Assembly (NCBI GenBank): GCA_002392325.1
Contig: DGGS01000150.1
Location: 1 to 15,091 of the forward strand
From: Bacteroidales bacterium UBA3868
GTDB lineage: Bacteria > Bacteroidota > Bacteroidia > Bacteroidales > WCHB1-69
Length of the DNA stretch: 15,091 nt
Direction: 5' to 3'
Part shown: one piece after another, positions 1 through 7,777 of the stretch
Layout: each line of letters opens with the position of its first letter
How positions within the stretch are numbered: position 1 is the first letter of the stretch
Notes under the pieces: generated by a model
The model's database searches: none
What the model was told of the DNA's origin: nothing
The model's input: the letters and a program-made list of their open reading frames with translations, nothing else
Position numbers and translations under genes: made by a program

Positions 1-1106
1 CAGATGCCAACGGTACAATCGATCCATACGGAGCACAGAACTTCGAGTATGGCAGCACGCCGACTTTCACAGTGACCCCGAACGCGGGTTATGTGATTGA
101 CCAGGTATTGGTTGACGGCGAGCCGGTGACCTTGACAAACGGCACCTACACCTTTGCTCCGTTGACAGGCAACCATACCATTAGCGCAACCTTCGTGGGC
201 GTGAACTACACCATCACCGCTACAGCAGGCGCTAATGGAACCATCACCCCGAGCGGAGCCCAGACGGTGGCAGCCGGCAGTATGCCGACTTACACGATTG
301 CACCTGCAACAGGATACGAGATTGCCGATGTAACGGTTGATGGAGTGTCAGTAGGCGCTGTTTCCACTTATACATTCGAACCGGTTAACGCAAACCATAC
401 TATCAACGCAACCTTCAGCCAGATCAACCTTGTCATTACCGCCACAGCAGGTGCTAACGGAACCATTACCCCGTCGGGCAATATTACCGTGGCATACGGT
501 GCATCCCATACATTTACGGTGGCACCGGCTACCGGTTATGAGGTTGACTATGTGACCGTGGATGGTATGGAAGTTTACTTGACCAACAACACTTATACCT
601 TCAGCAATATTACGGTCAATCATGCGATCTTCGTGGCCTTCAGACCGTCCTCCTACACGATTACGGTTACAGATCCGACCAACGGAACAATCACCCCGAA
701 CGGTGTCGTAACAGTTGGTTATCAGGCAGCGCCGACCTTCCTGATCACGCCTGCCTTCGGCTATGAGGTGACCGCCATCACGGTGAACGGCACCAATGTG
801 CTGAACGACGCAGTGGCCCAGGGAACAGGCGCATACACCTACACCTTCCCGCCGGTGACGGCAAACCGTACGCTGACCGCCACGATGACGAAGAAGAGCT
901 ACACCATCACGAAGCTGACACCGGACAACCACGGTACGATCACGGGTCCGAATACGGTGGACTATGGCGAGAACGCAGCCTACACGATCACGCCGAGCGC
1001 CGGATACCTGATAGACAATGTTCTGGTTGACGGTATGTCGGTGGGCGCTGTGTCCTCTTACATCTTCCACAATGTGACGGCTAACCACACCATCAGCGCA
1101 ACCTTC
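1..1106 (+). repeat. Five tandem InlB-type B-repeats (protein-level repeat, about 210 bp period)
   Basis: Approximate units: 1-194 (partial), 207-416, 429-641, 654-887 and 900-1106. Each begins near YTITAT and ends near the NHTIxATF strand. Units 1 and 3 share LTN(G/N)TYTF in the variable middle, and units 2 and 5 share SVGAVS(T/S)Y. Unit 4 carries a short insertion (NDAVAQGTG). Matching units differ mainly at third codon positions, so the repeats are old and held at the protein level. Confidence 0.85.
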
Positions 1107-1649
1107 AAGAGAGAAATTTGTATAGTGCCGACCTCTCTGCATGCTGAGAATGTTGATTCTACTTCCGCAACCCTTGCATGGTATCATCCTGGTGCTGATT
1201 CCTATGACATCCAGTACAAGAATATCAATGATCCCACATGGACATTGGTACAGAATGTCCCTGGTTTCGCTTACAGTCTCACCAATTTGCAACCGAACAC
1301 CTACTATGTGTTCCAAGTTAAAGCAAACTGTGGCAATGGTAACGAAAGTGGTTGGTCTAACGGTTTCACCTTCAAGACTCCGGCCGTCGTGCCTCAGGTT
1401 GGCGTGGCAGATTATGTGAAGGATCATGTGAAAGTCTATGCGGAGCACAACCGCGTACACATCGTCAACGATTTCGCTGTTGAGATTGAGAATGTCGCCA
1501 TCTACGACATGTATGGCAAACTGATCTACAGCGGCAACGCTATCAACAATCCGGAAGTGATTGAACTGAATGTGGCTGTTGGTACCTATGTGGTCAGACT
1601 GACCACCGCACAAGGTCCTGCTGTTTACAAGGTTCATATCAACCGTTAA
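1..1649 (+). CDS. Secreted InlB-repeat / fibronectin III protein with T9SS sorting domain (5' partial)
   Basis: The reading frame is open from the window edge (first full codon at base 3) to TAA at 1647-1649, giving 548 visible residues, so the N-terminus and signal peptide lie outside. Counting residues from the GTG at 72, five B-repeats of about 70 residues come first (the first cut at its start). Each carries a NGTITP-like turn, a GYxVxxVxVDG strand and a TYTF...NHTIxATF end, as in divergent InlB B-repeats. A fibronectin III-like domain follows at about 351-437 (ATLAWYHP, WTLVQNVPG, YYVFQVKANCG). Residues about 450-525 form a type A T9SS C-terminal sorting domain (VAIYDMYGKLIYSG, GTYVVRLTTAQG, VHINR end). 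The family suggests a large adhesin-like or surface-displayed protein exported through the outer membrane and anchored there. The ligand is unknown. The GTG at 72 is an internal codon and not the start. Confidence 0.9.
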   Translation, partial: DANGTIDPYGAQNFEYGSTPTFTVTPNAGYVIDQVLVDGEPVTLTNGTYTFAPLTGNHTISATFVGVNYTITATAGANGTITPSGAQTVAAGSMPTYTIAPATGYEIADVTVDGVSVGAVSTYTFEPVNANHTINATFSQINLVITATAGANGTITPSGNITVAYGASHTFTVAPATGYEVDYVTVDGMEVYLTNNTYTFSNITVNHAIFVAFRPSSYTITVTDPTNGTITPNGVVTVGYQAAPTFLITPAFGYEVTAITVNGTNVLNDAVAQGTGAYTYTFPPVTANRTLTATMTKKSYTITKLTPDNHGTITGPNTVDYGENAAYTITPSAGYLIDNVLVDGMSVGAVSSYIFHNVTANHTISATFKREICIVPTSLHAENVDSTSATLAWYHPGADSYDIQYKNINDPTWTLVQNVPGFAYSLTNLQPNTYYVFQVKANCGNGNESGWSNGFTFKTPAVVPQVGVADYVKDHVKVYAEHNRVHIVNDFAVEIENVAIYDMYGKLIYSGNAINNPEVIELNVAVGTYVVRLTTAQGPAVYKVHINR

Positions 1650-1676
1650 TCGGTAATCCGGGAATAAAACTTTCAA

Positions 1677-1705
1677 AGAGGGTGCGATTTCGCATCCTCT
1701 TTTTT
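1677..1705 (+). terminator. Rho-independent terminator of the surface-protein gene
   Basis: A 10-bp stem AGAGGGTGCG / CGCATCCTCT (one G-U pair) with an ATTT loop is followed directly by a T run. It lies 27 bases after the stop codon, so the upstream unit probably ends here and glnA is transcribed separately. Confidence 0.85.
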
Positions 1706-1706
1706 A

Positions 1707-1738
1707 TTGGCGGAAATGAAATAATATTGGTATCTTTG
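1707..1738 (+). promoter_or_regulatory. Bacteroidota-type promoter for glutamine synthetase
   Basis: The -7 box TATCTTTG (TAnnTTTG) is at 1731-1738, with a TTG at 1707-1709 as a possible -33 element 21 bases upstream. The box lies 47 bases before the glnA start codon, leaving a leader of about 40 bases that is AT-rich and lacks a strong Shine-Dalgarno sequence, as is common in this phylum. Confidence 0.65.
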
Positions 1739-1785
1739 CACCCCAATACACTAAAGAAATATTATAATTTTAAAACATCTACGAT

Positions 1786-3294
1786 ATGAAAGAAAGTACA
1801 ACAATGAGCATGAATCCGCTGGTTTCCTTTTTGAAGAAAAACCCGAAAGATTTTACCAAAGCAGACATGATTAAGTTTGTGGAAGAGAATGAGATACGAA
1901 TGATCAACTTCCATTATGTGGCAGGTGACGGACGTATAAAAACATTGGGTTTCGTGTTGCACAGCCGCGAGTATTTGGAGCAGATTCTCTCCAATGGCGA
2001 GCGCGTGGACGGTTCCAACATATTTCCCGCTTTCATCCACGCCGGTTCTTCCGATTTGTATGTGATTCCGCGTTTTTCCACGGCTTTCATCCATCCTTTT
2101 GCTGAAATCCCGACATTGTCATTCCTTTGCTCCTACTACAACAAGGACGGACAACCACTTGAAAATTCTCCGGAATACATTCTGCGTAAGGCAGTTAAGT
2201 CTTTCACTGAAGTAACGGGCATGTATTTTGAGGCCATGGGCGAGTTGGAGTACTATGTTATCGGTGATGCCGAAGATCTCTATACCATTCCGGATCAGCG
2301 CGGTTATCATGAGTCTTCCCCGTTTACAAAATTCGAGAGTTTCCGTGCCGAGTGCATGTACAATATCGCCAAGGCTGGCGGTTTGATCAAATACGGTCAC
2401 TCCGAAGTGGGCAATTTTACGCTGGATGGCAAGATTTATGAGCAGAATGAAATCGAATTTCTCGTAACTGATGTTCAAGATGCTGCTGACCAGTTGGTTA
2501 TCGCCAAATGGATTATCCGCAATCTGGCTTATCAGTATGGTTTGGATGTGACTTTCTCACCGAAAATCACCACAGGCAAAGCCGGCAGCGGTTTGCATAT
2601 CCATACCCGCATTGTGGATGCCAACGGCAAGAACCAATATGTCACCAAAGGCAAACTGAATTCCATCGCCAAGACCGCCATCGCCGGTTATATGACCTGT
2701 GCGGGTTCACTGACCGCTTTTGGCAACACCAACCCGACCTCTTATTTCCGTTTGGTGCCGCATCAGGAAGCGCCTACCTCCATTTGCTGGGGCGACCGCA
2801 ACCGCTCCGTGCTCGTGCGCGTGCCGCTGGGATGGAACTACAAGAACGATATTCTCGCTGACCTCAACCCGCTGGAGAAACCGGTGAAGAAAGACCGTAC
2901 GCAAAAACAAACCGTGGAATTCCGTTGTCCGGACGGTTCCGCCGACATCTATCTCTTGCTGGCCGGTCTGGTGTGCGCCGCGCGCCACGGATTTGAAATG
3001 GAAGGCGCCCTTGAGTTCGCCGAAAAGACATATGTGGATGTCGATATCCATCGTCCGGAGAACAAGGCGCTGGTGGAGAGTCTGGCCCAACTGCCTGCTT
3101 CTTGCTGGGAGTCAGCCGATGAATTGAGCCGTAACAGGGCCATATTTGAGGCACACGGCGTTTTCAACCGCGAAATGATTGATGACATCGTCAAGCAACT
3201 GAAAGCCTTCAAAGACCAGAAAATCCGCAAGGAAATCGAAAAGAATCCGGATTTGATGACCAAGATGGTGAAAGAATATTTCTATTGCGGCTAA
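1786..3294 (+). CDS. glnA: Glutamine synthetase (type I fold, 502-residue Bacteroidota form)
   Basis: ATP-dependent ligation of ammonia to glutamate to make glutamine, in the cytoplasm. The N-terminal beta-grasp region covers about residues 36-110 (GERVDGSNIF, SSDLYVIP) and the catalytic domain follows. Expected active-site positions are visible: E153 and E155 in GELEYY, E222 in QNE, H271 in GSGLHIH, R322 in YFRLVPH, E328 in HQEAP, R338/R340 in DRNRS, and E378/R380 in VEFRCPD. There is no NLYDLPPEE-type segment, so adenylylation control as in E. coli GlnA is not expected. The length and C-terminal tail (ending KEYFYCG) match a GS form I know from Bacteroides. ATG 1786 is taken as the start, although ATG 1804 (residue 7) is also possible. 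It has its own promoter and precedes a small membrane-protein gene and pruA, which makes its substrate glutamate. Confidence 0.93.
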   Translation: MKESTTMSMNPLVSFLKKNPKDFTKADMIKFVEENEIRMINFHYVAGDGRIKTLGFVLHSREYLEQILSNGERVDGSNIFPAFIHAGSSDLYVIPRFSTAFIHPFAEIPTLSFLCSYYNKDGQPLENSPEYILRKAVKSFTEVTGMYFEAMGELEYYVIGDAEDLYTIPDQRGYHESSPFTKFESFRAECMYNIAKAGGLIKYGHSEVGNFTLDGKIYEQNEIEFLVTDVQDAADQLVIAKWIIRNLAYQYGLDVTFSPKITTGKAGSGLHIHTRIVDANGKNQYVTKGKLNSIAKTAIAGYMTCAGSLTAFGNTNPTSYFRLVPHQEAPTSICWGDRNRSVLVRVPLGWNYKNDILADLNPLEKPVKKDRTQKQTVEFRCPDGSADIYLLLAGLVCAARHGFEMEGALEFAEKTYVDVDIHRPENKALVESLAQLPASCWESADELSRNRAIFEAHGVFNREMIDDIVKQLKAFKDQKIRKEIEKNPDLMTKMVKEYFYCG

Positions 3295-3303
3295 TAAATA
3301 TGT

Positions 3304-3372
3304 ACGGGCACCCATTATGGGCGCCCGTATGCATGATTTTCCATATTCGGGGCAACCACATAGGGTTGCCCC
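3304..3372. repeat. Pair of strong intergenic hairpins after glnA
   Basis: Hairpin 1 has arms 3304-3313 and 3319-3328 (ACGGGCACCC / GGGCGCCCGT, one A-C mismatch, loop ATTAT). Hairpin 2 has arms 3349-3357 and 3364-3372 (GGGGCAACC / GGTTGCCCC, perfect, loop ACATAG). Neither is followed by a T run, so they are not classical intrinsic terminators. They fill most of the 95-base gap. They may act as a partial terminator or RNA stabiliser for glnA, or be copies of a dispersed palindromic repeat. Confidence 0.75.
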
Positions 3373-3389
3373 GGCAAAAATCAGAAAAT

Positions 3390-3890
3390 ATGAATTATAC
3401 CATCATTATCGTTGCCTGTCTGGCCCTCATCGCCATTGTTTTCGTGTCCAAGATGTTCACGGAGCGCACGCTGAAAGCGCAAGCGTTGGACAACGGCAAA
3501 GCGGCCAAGAGCATATCCCTGCCTTTGCGCCTGCAGGCGTATGAGCGCATGGCGCTGTATCTGGAACGCATCGAGCCCAATCAGTTGGTCATGCGCATTC
3601 ATGCTCCCGGACTGACCATAGCCCAGGAACAGAATCTGCTGCTCACCGCCATCCGTTCGGAGTTCGAGCACAACCTTTCCCAGCAAATCTACATCTCCAA
3701 CGATGTGTGGAACAAGATTTGCGATGCCAAGAACGACATCATCGAGATTATCAACACGGTGGCAGAACAGATGGATGAAACCGCCGACAACCAGCAGTTT
3801 GCCGAGTCCCTGCTGATCGCCGCCGCCCAAAAACCCGTAGTGGACCAAGCACTGGTCATTTTGAAAAACGATGTGCAAAAATTATTTTAA
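3390..3890 (+). CDS. Conserved hypothetical protein with N-terminal membrane anchor
   Basis: Function unknown. The product has 166 residues. Residues about 3-19 (TIIIVACLALIAIVFVS) form one hydrophobic membrane segment. The rest is a soluble, probably cytoplasmic and mostly helical domain beginning with SLPLRLQAYERMALYLERI, a motif I associate with a conserved Bacteroidota family of unknown role. ATG 3390 is chosen because the membrane segment starts directly after it. The frame is open back to 3285, but that upstream stretch overlaps glnA and the two hairpins and gives an unlikely sequence. No clear promoter lies in the gap, so it may be read through from glnA. Confidence 0.8.
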   Translation: MNYTIIIVACLALIAIVFVSKMFTERTLKAQALDNGKAAKSISLPLRLQAYERMALYLERIEPNQLVMRIHAPGLTIAQEQNLLLTAIRSEFEHNLSQQIYISNDVWNKICDAKNDIIEIINTVAEQMDETADNQQFAESLLIAAAQKPVVDQALVILKNDVQKLF

Positions 3891-3928
3891 CAGCGTCTTT
3901 TCTTGTGCCCGGACTGTCTCTTTTTTTG

Positions 3929-3936
3929 TATATTTG
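3929..3936 (+). promoter_or_regulatory. -7 box (TAnnTTTG) upstream of pruA
   Basis: TATATTTG lies 62 bases before the pruA ATG. A TTG at 3903-3905 is a weak -33 candidate with long spacing (23 bases). The leader includes a short A/T inverted repeat (GCTTTTT...AAAAAGC, about 3941-3955). The 108-base gap contains nothing else I can support. Confidence 0.5.
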
Positions 3937-3998
3937 CCCCGCTTTTTAAAAAAGCAAGCCTATAAACATATTTTTTTTCAAAATTTAAATTCCATTCT

Positions 3999-5627
3999 AT
4001 GAACAACGCAAATTTCGTATTCAGAGAACCCAAAAATGAACCGGTGTACTCTTACGCACCCGGAACCCCCGAAAGAAAATTATTGCAAGAAGAACTTGAA
4101 AGACAATATAATCAAGTGATTGAAATATGCCCGATTATTGGCGGTAAGGAAGTGAAAACCGGCGACATGGGCAAAGTGGTAATGCCGACAGAGCACGCTC
4201 ATGTGCTGGCCAACTATCACAAAGTGGGTAAGAAAGAGGTTCAAATGGCTATCGACGCCGCTATGGCAGCCAAGAAAGATTGGGAAGAGATGCCTTGGAT
4301 CCAACGCGCATCCATCATGATGAAAGCTGGCGAATTGTTGGCTACGAAATACAGATACATTCTCAATGCTTCCTGTATGCTCGGTCAAGGCAAGAGCCCG
4401 ATGCAGGCCGAAATCGACTGCCCGTGCGAAGCCATCGACTTTTTGCGTTTCAACACCTATTTCGCCTCCCAGCTCTATGGTCAGCAACCCATTTCCGACC
4501 ATAGCACGCTCAACCGCAACGAATACCGCGGCATGGAGGGCTTCGTGTATGCCATTACCCCGTTCAATTTCACTTCTATTGCCTTGAACTTGAATGTGGC
4601 TCCGGCGCTCATGGGTAACGTGACGATTTGGAAACCCTCCACTACGGCCATTTTGTCCAACTATTACCTCATGAAACTGCTCCAAGAGGCAGGTCTGCCC
4701 GATGGCGTTATCAACTTCCTGCCCGGCAGCGGCTCCGTCATCAGCGATGTGGCCTTCAAATCCCCGCACTTGGCTGGTATCCACTTCACCGGAAGCACCT
4801 CCACCTTCAAGAGTTTCTGGAAACTGATCGGCGAAAACATTGACATTTACAACACTTATCCCAAGATTGTGGGCGAGACCGGTGGCAAGGACTTCATCTT
4901 TGCGCACAAGACCGCTCCCGCACGCGAGTTGGCTGTGGCTATCCTTCGTGGTGCATTCGAGTATCAGGGACAAAAGTGTTCTGCCGCCTCCCGCGCATAC
5001 GTGCCGAAATCCCTCTGGGAACCCACATTGAACCACATCAAGGACATGATGACCACCGTGAAGATGGGTGATGTTCGCGACTTCTCCAACTTCGTGAATG
5101 CCGTCATCGATGAGAAATCCTTCGACAACATTGCCGGTTACATCGACCGCGCCAAAGAGTCCAAAGACGCCGAAATCGTGCTTGGCGGCCATTACGACAA
5201 ATCCGTGGGCTATTTCGTGGAACCGACCATTATCGTGGCCAAAACGCCGGATTATGAGTCTATTCGCGAGGAAATCTTCGGACCGGTTATCACGGTTTAT
5301 GTGTATGAGGATGACAAATATGAAGAAATGTTGCAGGTTTGCGACACCACTTCCCCGTATGCTCTTACGGGCTCCATCTTCGCTCAGGACCGCTATGCTA
5401 TTGAGAAGGCCGAGCAGATGCTGCGTCACTCTGCCGGTAACTTCTACATCAACGATAAGCCGACGGGCGCTGTGGTGGGTTGCCAGCCGTTTGGTGGCGC
5501 ACGTGCTTCCGGTACTAACGACAAGGCCGGCAGTATGCTCAACCTTGTCCGCTGGATCAGCGCACGCTGCATCAAGGAAACATATGTGCCGGCAACGGAC
5601 TACGGTTATCCTTTCCTGGCAAAGTAA
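3999..5627 (+). CDS. pruA: Delta-1-pyrroline-5-carboxylate dehydrogenase (L-glutamate gamma-semialdehyde dehydrogenase)
   Basis: Second step of proline breakdown: NAD(P)-dependent oxidation of glutamate semialdehyde / P5C to glutamate. It is a stand-alone 542-residue member of the aldehyde dehydrogenase superfamily, as in Bacteroidota and mitochondria, and not a PutA fusion. Visible features are the nucleotide-binding ITPFNFTSIALNL (about 186-198), WKPS (211-214), the GSTSTF turn (265-270), the general base E293 in VGETGGKDF, the catalytic C327 in EYQGQKCSAASR, EEIFGPV (424-430) and a C-terminal PFGG (497-500). The ATG at 3999 follows an AT-rich leader and gives the usual family length. No proline dehydrogenase gene is in the window. 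The glutamate produced would feed the upstream glutamine synthetase. Confidence 0.95.
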   Translation: MNNANFVFREPKNEPVYSYAPGTPERKLLQEELERQYNQVIEICPIIGGKEVKTGDMGKVVMPTEHAHVLANYHKVGKKEVQMAIDAAMAAKKDWEEMPWIQRASIMMKAGELLATKYRYILNASCMLGQGKSPMQAEIDCPCEAIDFLRFNTYFASQLYGQQPISDHSTLNRNEYRGMEGFVYAITPFNFTSIALNLNVAPALMGNVTIWKPSTTAILSNYYLMKLLQEAGLPDGVINFLPGSGSVISDVAFKSPHLAGIHFTGSTSTFKSFWKLIGENIDIYNTYPKIVGETGGKDFIFAHKTAPARELAVAILRGAFEYQGQKCSAASRAYVPKSLWEPTLNHIKDMMTTVKMGDVRDFSNFVNAVIDEKSFDNIAGYIDRAKESKDAEIVLGGHYDKSVGYFVEPTIIVAKTPDYESIREEIFGPVITVYVYEDDKYEEMLQVCDTTSPYALTGSIFAQDRYAIEKAEQMLRHSAGNFYINDKPTGAVVGCQPFGGARASGTNDKAGSMLNLVRWISARCIKETYVPATDYGYPFLAK

Positions 5628-5654
5628 ACAGGCCGGAACAAGCATTAGTACATA

Positions 5655-5680
5655 GGGGACGCGCAAGCGCCCCCTTTTTT
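5655..5680 (+). terminator. Rho-independent terminator of pruA
   Basis: Stem GGGGACGC / GCGCCCCC (one A-C mismatch) with loop GCAA is followed by six Ts, 28 bases after the pruA stop codon. Confidence 0.85.
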
Positions 5681-5687
5681 GTAGTGA

Positions 5688-5781
5688 CCACCATTCCGCC
5701 GCTTGCGGCGGAATCCCCAAAAAGGGACGAGGTAGCTGTTGGAGGTTCCGCTCAACGCTAACGCGATTCGCGGAATGGTGG
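5688..5781. repeat. Composite palindromic repeat, copy 1 (ATTCCGC / GCGGAAT modules)
   Basis: The outer ends are a perfect 12-bp inverted repeat: CCACCATTCCGC at 5688-5699 and GCGGAATGGTGG at 5770-5781. The left module contains a perfect 10-bp palindrome, ATTCCGCCGC-TT-GCGGCGGAAT (about 5693-5714). The right module, 35 bases at 5746-5780 starting TTCCGCTCAACGCT, matches 12863-12897 at 30 of 35 positions. The element ends 25 bases upstream of the folP -7 box. No protein is encoded. Confidence 0.8.
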
Positions 5782-5806
5782 GATGCGCTGTTTTAAAAAA
5801 AAACAC

Positions 5807-5814
5807 TACTTTTG
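5807..5814 (+). promoter_or_regulatory. -7 box (TAnnTTTG) for folP
   Basis: TACTTTTG lies 16 bases before the folP ATG at 5831, implying a very short leader of about 10 bases. Its position supports ATG 5831 over any start farther upstream. No TTG is seen at the usual -33 distance. That stretch abuts the palindromic repeat. Confidence 0.6.
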
Positions 5815-5830
5815 TAAAAAAAATGATACT

Positions 5831-6661
5831 ATGCTTCAACATCTGAATATCGGCGGTAGGCTTTTGCCCTTGACACCTCCCTTGGTTATGGGGATTTTGA
5901 ATGTTACGGAGGACTCTTTTTACGATGGGGGTCAGTATCGGACCGCCGAAGCGATTGTGAAAATGGCAGGGGAGATGCTGTCCGCCGGAGCCGACATCAT
6001 TGACATTGGAGCGATGTCCACGCGCCCCGGAGCAGCCGATATTTCCGAACAGGAAGAGATTAACCGCATAGAGTGTGCCGTACGGTTGGTGAAGGAGCGT
6101 TTTCCAGAGGCCGTGGTGTCGGTGGACACCTGGCGCGCCTCTGTGGCCCGTGCCGCCGTGCAAAATGGTGCCGACATGATTAATGATGTTTCCGGCGGCA
6201 CTTTTGATTCCGGAATGATCCCCACGATTGGCCAATTGCAGGTGCCCTATTGTCTGATGCACACGCCCGCCAAACCCGATATTATGCAACAACATACCGA
6301 TTATCAAGATATTATAGCTGAAATGCTGCAATTTTTCGGGCAACAGATTGAAAAATTGCACGAAGTCCATGTGCACGACATCATTCTGGATCCGGGTTTC
6401 GGATTTGGTAAAACATTGGAACAGAATTATTTCGTATTGAAGAATATGGATGCATTCAAAGTTTTCAATCTGCCCATTTTGGTTGGTGTTTCCCGCAAAT
6501 CCATGATTTACAAACTTTTAGAAACCACCCCTAATAACGCTTTGAATGGCACCACCGTTGTGAACACCATTGCCTTGATGAAAGGTGCTCACATTCTGCG
6601 CGTTCACGATGTGAAAGAAGCCGTTGAGGTGCGGAAAATTTATCGTAGTTTCATGTCTTGA
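5831..6661 (+). CDS. folP: Dihydropteroate synthase
   Basis: Condenses 6-hydroxymethyl-7,8-dihydropterin pyrophosphate with p-aminobenzoate in folate synthesis; it is the sulfonamide target. The product is 276 residues, a TIM-barrel of normal family length. Motifs in order: MGILNVTEDSFYDGG (20-34), DIGAMSTRPGA (58-68), VSVDTWRASVARAA (96-109), MINDVSGG (116-123), LMH (142-144), ILDPGFGFGKT (185-195), VGVSRKS (218-224) and the closing RVHDV (257-261). The usual NVTPDSF loop reads NVTEDSF here, with Glu27 in place of the near-universal Pro. ATG 5831 is chosen because the open frame upstream (to 5783) runs through the promoter. No other folate genes are nearby. The next gene starts 33 bases later from its own promoter. 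Confidence 0.93.
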   Translation: MLQHLNIGGRLLPLTPPLVMGILNVTEDSFYDGGQYRTAEAIVKMAGEMLSAGADIIDIGAMSTRPGAADISEQEEINRIECAVRLVKERFPEAVVSVDTWRASVARAAVQNGADMINDVSGGTFDSGMIPTIGQLQVPYCLMHTPAKPDIMQQHTDYQDIIAEMLQFFGQQIEKLHEVHVHDIILDPGFGFGKTLEQNYFVLKNMDAFKVFNLPILVGVSRKSMIYKLLETTPNNALNGTTVVNTIALMKGAHILRVHDVKEAVEVRKIYRSFMS

Positions 6662-6668
6662 AATTTTC

Positions 6669-6676
6669 TATTTTTG
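6669..6676 (+). promoter_or_regulatory. -7 box (TAnnTTTG) for the endonuclease gene
   Basis: TATTTTTG begins 8 bases after the folP stop codon and 26 bases before the nuclease ATG at 6695. It argues for independent expression, and against the in-frame TTG at 6674, which lies inside the box. Confidence 0.55.
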
Positions 6677-6694
6677 CATACTAAATATACCAAT

Positions 6695-7774
6695 ATGCGC
6701 TTCAAATTCGTGCTTCTGTTTTCGCTGTTTACGGCGACTCTCTGCGCCCAGCCGCCGGCTAACTATTATAATAATGCCTATCAGAAGAAAGGCGCTGCTC
6801 TGCGTACTGCGCTATATGGCATTGTAAAAAACCATACTGCGTTGTCGTACAGCGCTTTATGGGATGCTTACTATACTACCGATGTTCGTCCCGACAATGG
6901 CAAAGTGTGGGATATCTATTCTGACAACCCTAACGGCACTACCGCGTACTACTATTCTTTTGGTTCCAACCAGTGTGGCAACTACAATTCCGAAGGCGAT
7001 TGCTACAATCGTGAGCATAGTGTGCCGCAAAGCTGGTTTGGCGAAGTAACTCCTATGAAAACAGACCTTTTCCATGTGTATCCCACCGACGGTTTTGTGA
7101 ACGGAAAGCGCGGCAACTTGGCCTTCGGAGAGGTGAACAATGCCTCATGGACCAGCACAAACGGCTCAAAATTAGGAACTTGCGTGGTTTCGGGTTATTC
7201 AGGCACAGTTTTCGAACCTAACGATGCCTACAAAGGTGATCTTGCCCGTTCCTATTTCTACATGGCGGTTTGCTACATGGACAAGAATCTGGGACAGGAA
7301 ACCCAATCCATGTTCTCCGGCGGTTCGCTCAAACCTTGGGCGCTTGATATGCTGATCCGCTGGCACAACGAGGACCCCGTGAGCGAAAAGGAAATTGCCC
7401 GCAATAACGCCGTATATACCCTCCAGCACAACCGCAACCCTTTTATCGACTTTCCCGAACTCGTGGGCAAAATTTGGGGTGCTGATTCAGTTAACGCTTT
7501 CAATCCCAATGGTATAGAAGAACTCTGCATGCCATCACGCTGGTTGGTTTACCCCAATCCCGCTACCGACCACATCACCGTTTCAGCCCCCGTTGAGGTG
7601 GAAACGGATGCGGTGTTCCAGATTCTCAACCTCGCCGGTCAGATCGTGTGGTCCGAATCCGGAATGTTTCAGAACGAACACACGCTGTCCTTACCGGACT
7701 TGACCGCCGGCGTGTATGTTCTGCGCGTCACGGGAGAGGATTTTATTTTGAATAAAAAAATTATCATCCAATAA
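6695..7774 (+). CDS. Secreted endonuclease I family nuclease with T9SS sorting domain
   Basis: Predicted extracellular DNA/RNA endonuclease of the EndA/NucM/Vvn type (beta-beta-alpha metal fold), 359 residues. A signal peptide (MRFKFVLLFSLFTATLCAQ) would be cut near residue 18. The nuclease domain spans about residues 22-270: CYNREHSVPQSWF holds the E107-H108 pair, FHVYPTDGFVNGKRGNLAFGE holds N141 equivalent to the metal-binding Asn, and HNRNPFIDFPEL (245-256) is the family's closing motif. Residues about 283-359 are a T9SS sorting domain (LVYPNPATDHITV, LTAGVYVLRV), so export through the outer membrane by the type IX system is expected. Likely roles are nutrient scavenging from DNA or degradation of extracellular DNA. 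Cys94/Cys103 may form a disulfide. The start is the first ATG giving a clean signal peptide. Confidence 0.92.
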   Translation: MRFKFVLLFSLFTATLCAQPPANYYNNAYQKKGAALRTALYGIVKNHTALSYSALWDAYYTTDVRPDNGKVWDIYSDNPNGTTAYYYSFGSNQCGNYNSEGDCYNREHSVPQSWFGEVTPMKTDLFHVYPTDGFVNGKRGNLAFGEVNNASWTSTNGSKLGTCVVSGYSGTVFEPNDAYKGDLARSYFYMAVCYMDKNLGQETQSMFSGGSLKPWALDMLIRWHNEDPVSEKEIARNNAVYTLQHNRNPFIDFPELVGKIWGADSVNAFNPNGIEELCMPSRWLVYPNPATDHITVSAPVEVETDAVFQILNLAGQIVWSESGMFQNEHTLSLPDLTAGVYVLRVTGEDFILNKKIIIQ

Positions 7775-7777
7775 TCG

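Noticed and set aside
200..1106. Possible CRISPR or DNA tandem array
   Set aside because: The roughly 210-bp periodicity is at the protein level with many synonymous differences; there are no short identical direct repeats with spacers.
348..1676. Long minus-strand open frame of 442 codons across the InlB-repeat gene
   Set aside because: It mirrors the repeat-rich + strand frame, has Cys/His/Arg-heavy composition without any fold or signal, and the + frame has clear domains.
3285..3389. Earlier ATG for the 166-residue membrane protein
   Set aside because: It overlaps the glnA stop region and both hairpins. The membrane segment follows directly after ATG 3390.
3960..3998. Riboswitch or attenuator in the pruA leader
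   Set aside because: Only a weak A/T inverted repeat is present; no conserved riboswitch core can be recognised.
4080..5720. Minus-strand open frame of 546 codons opposite pruA
   Set aside because: The + strand encodes a complete PruA with all catalytic residues. The antisense product shows no recognisable domain and results from codon bias.
5783..5830. Earlier ATG for folP
   Set aside because: The segment contains the -7 box TACTTTTG and encodes a lysine-rich stretch not typical of DHPS.
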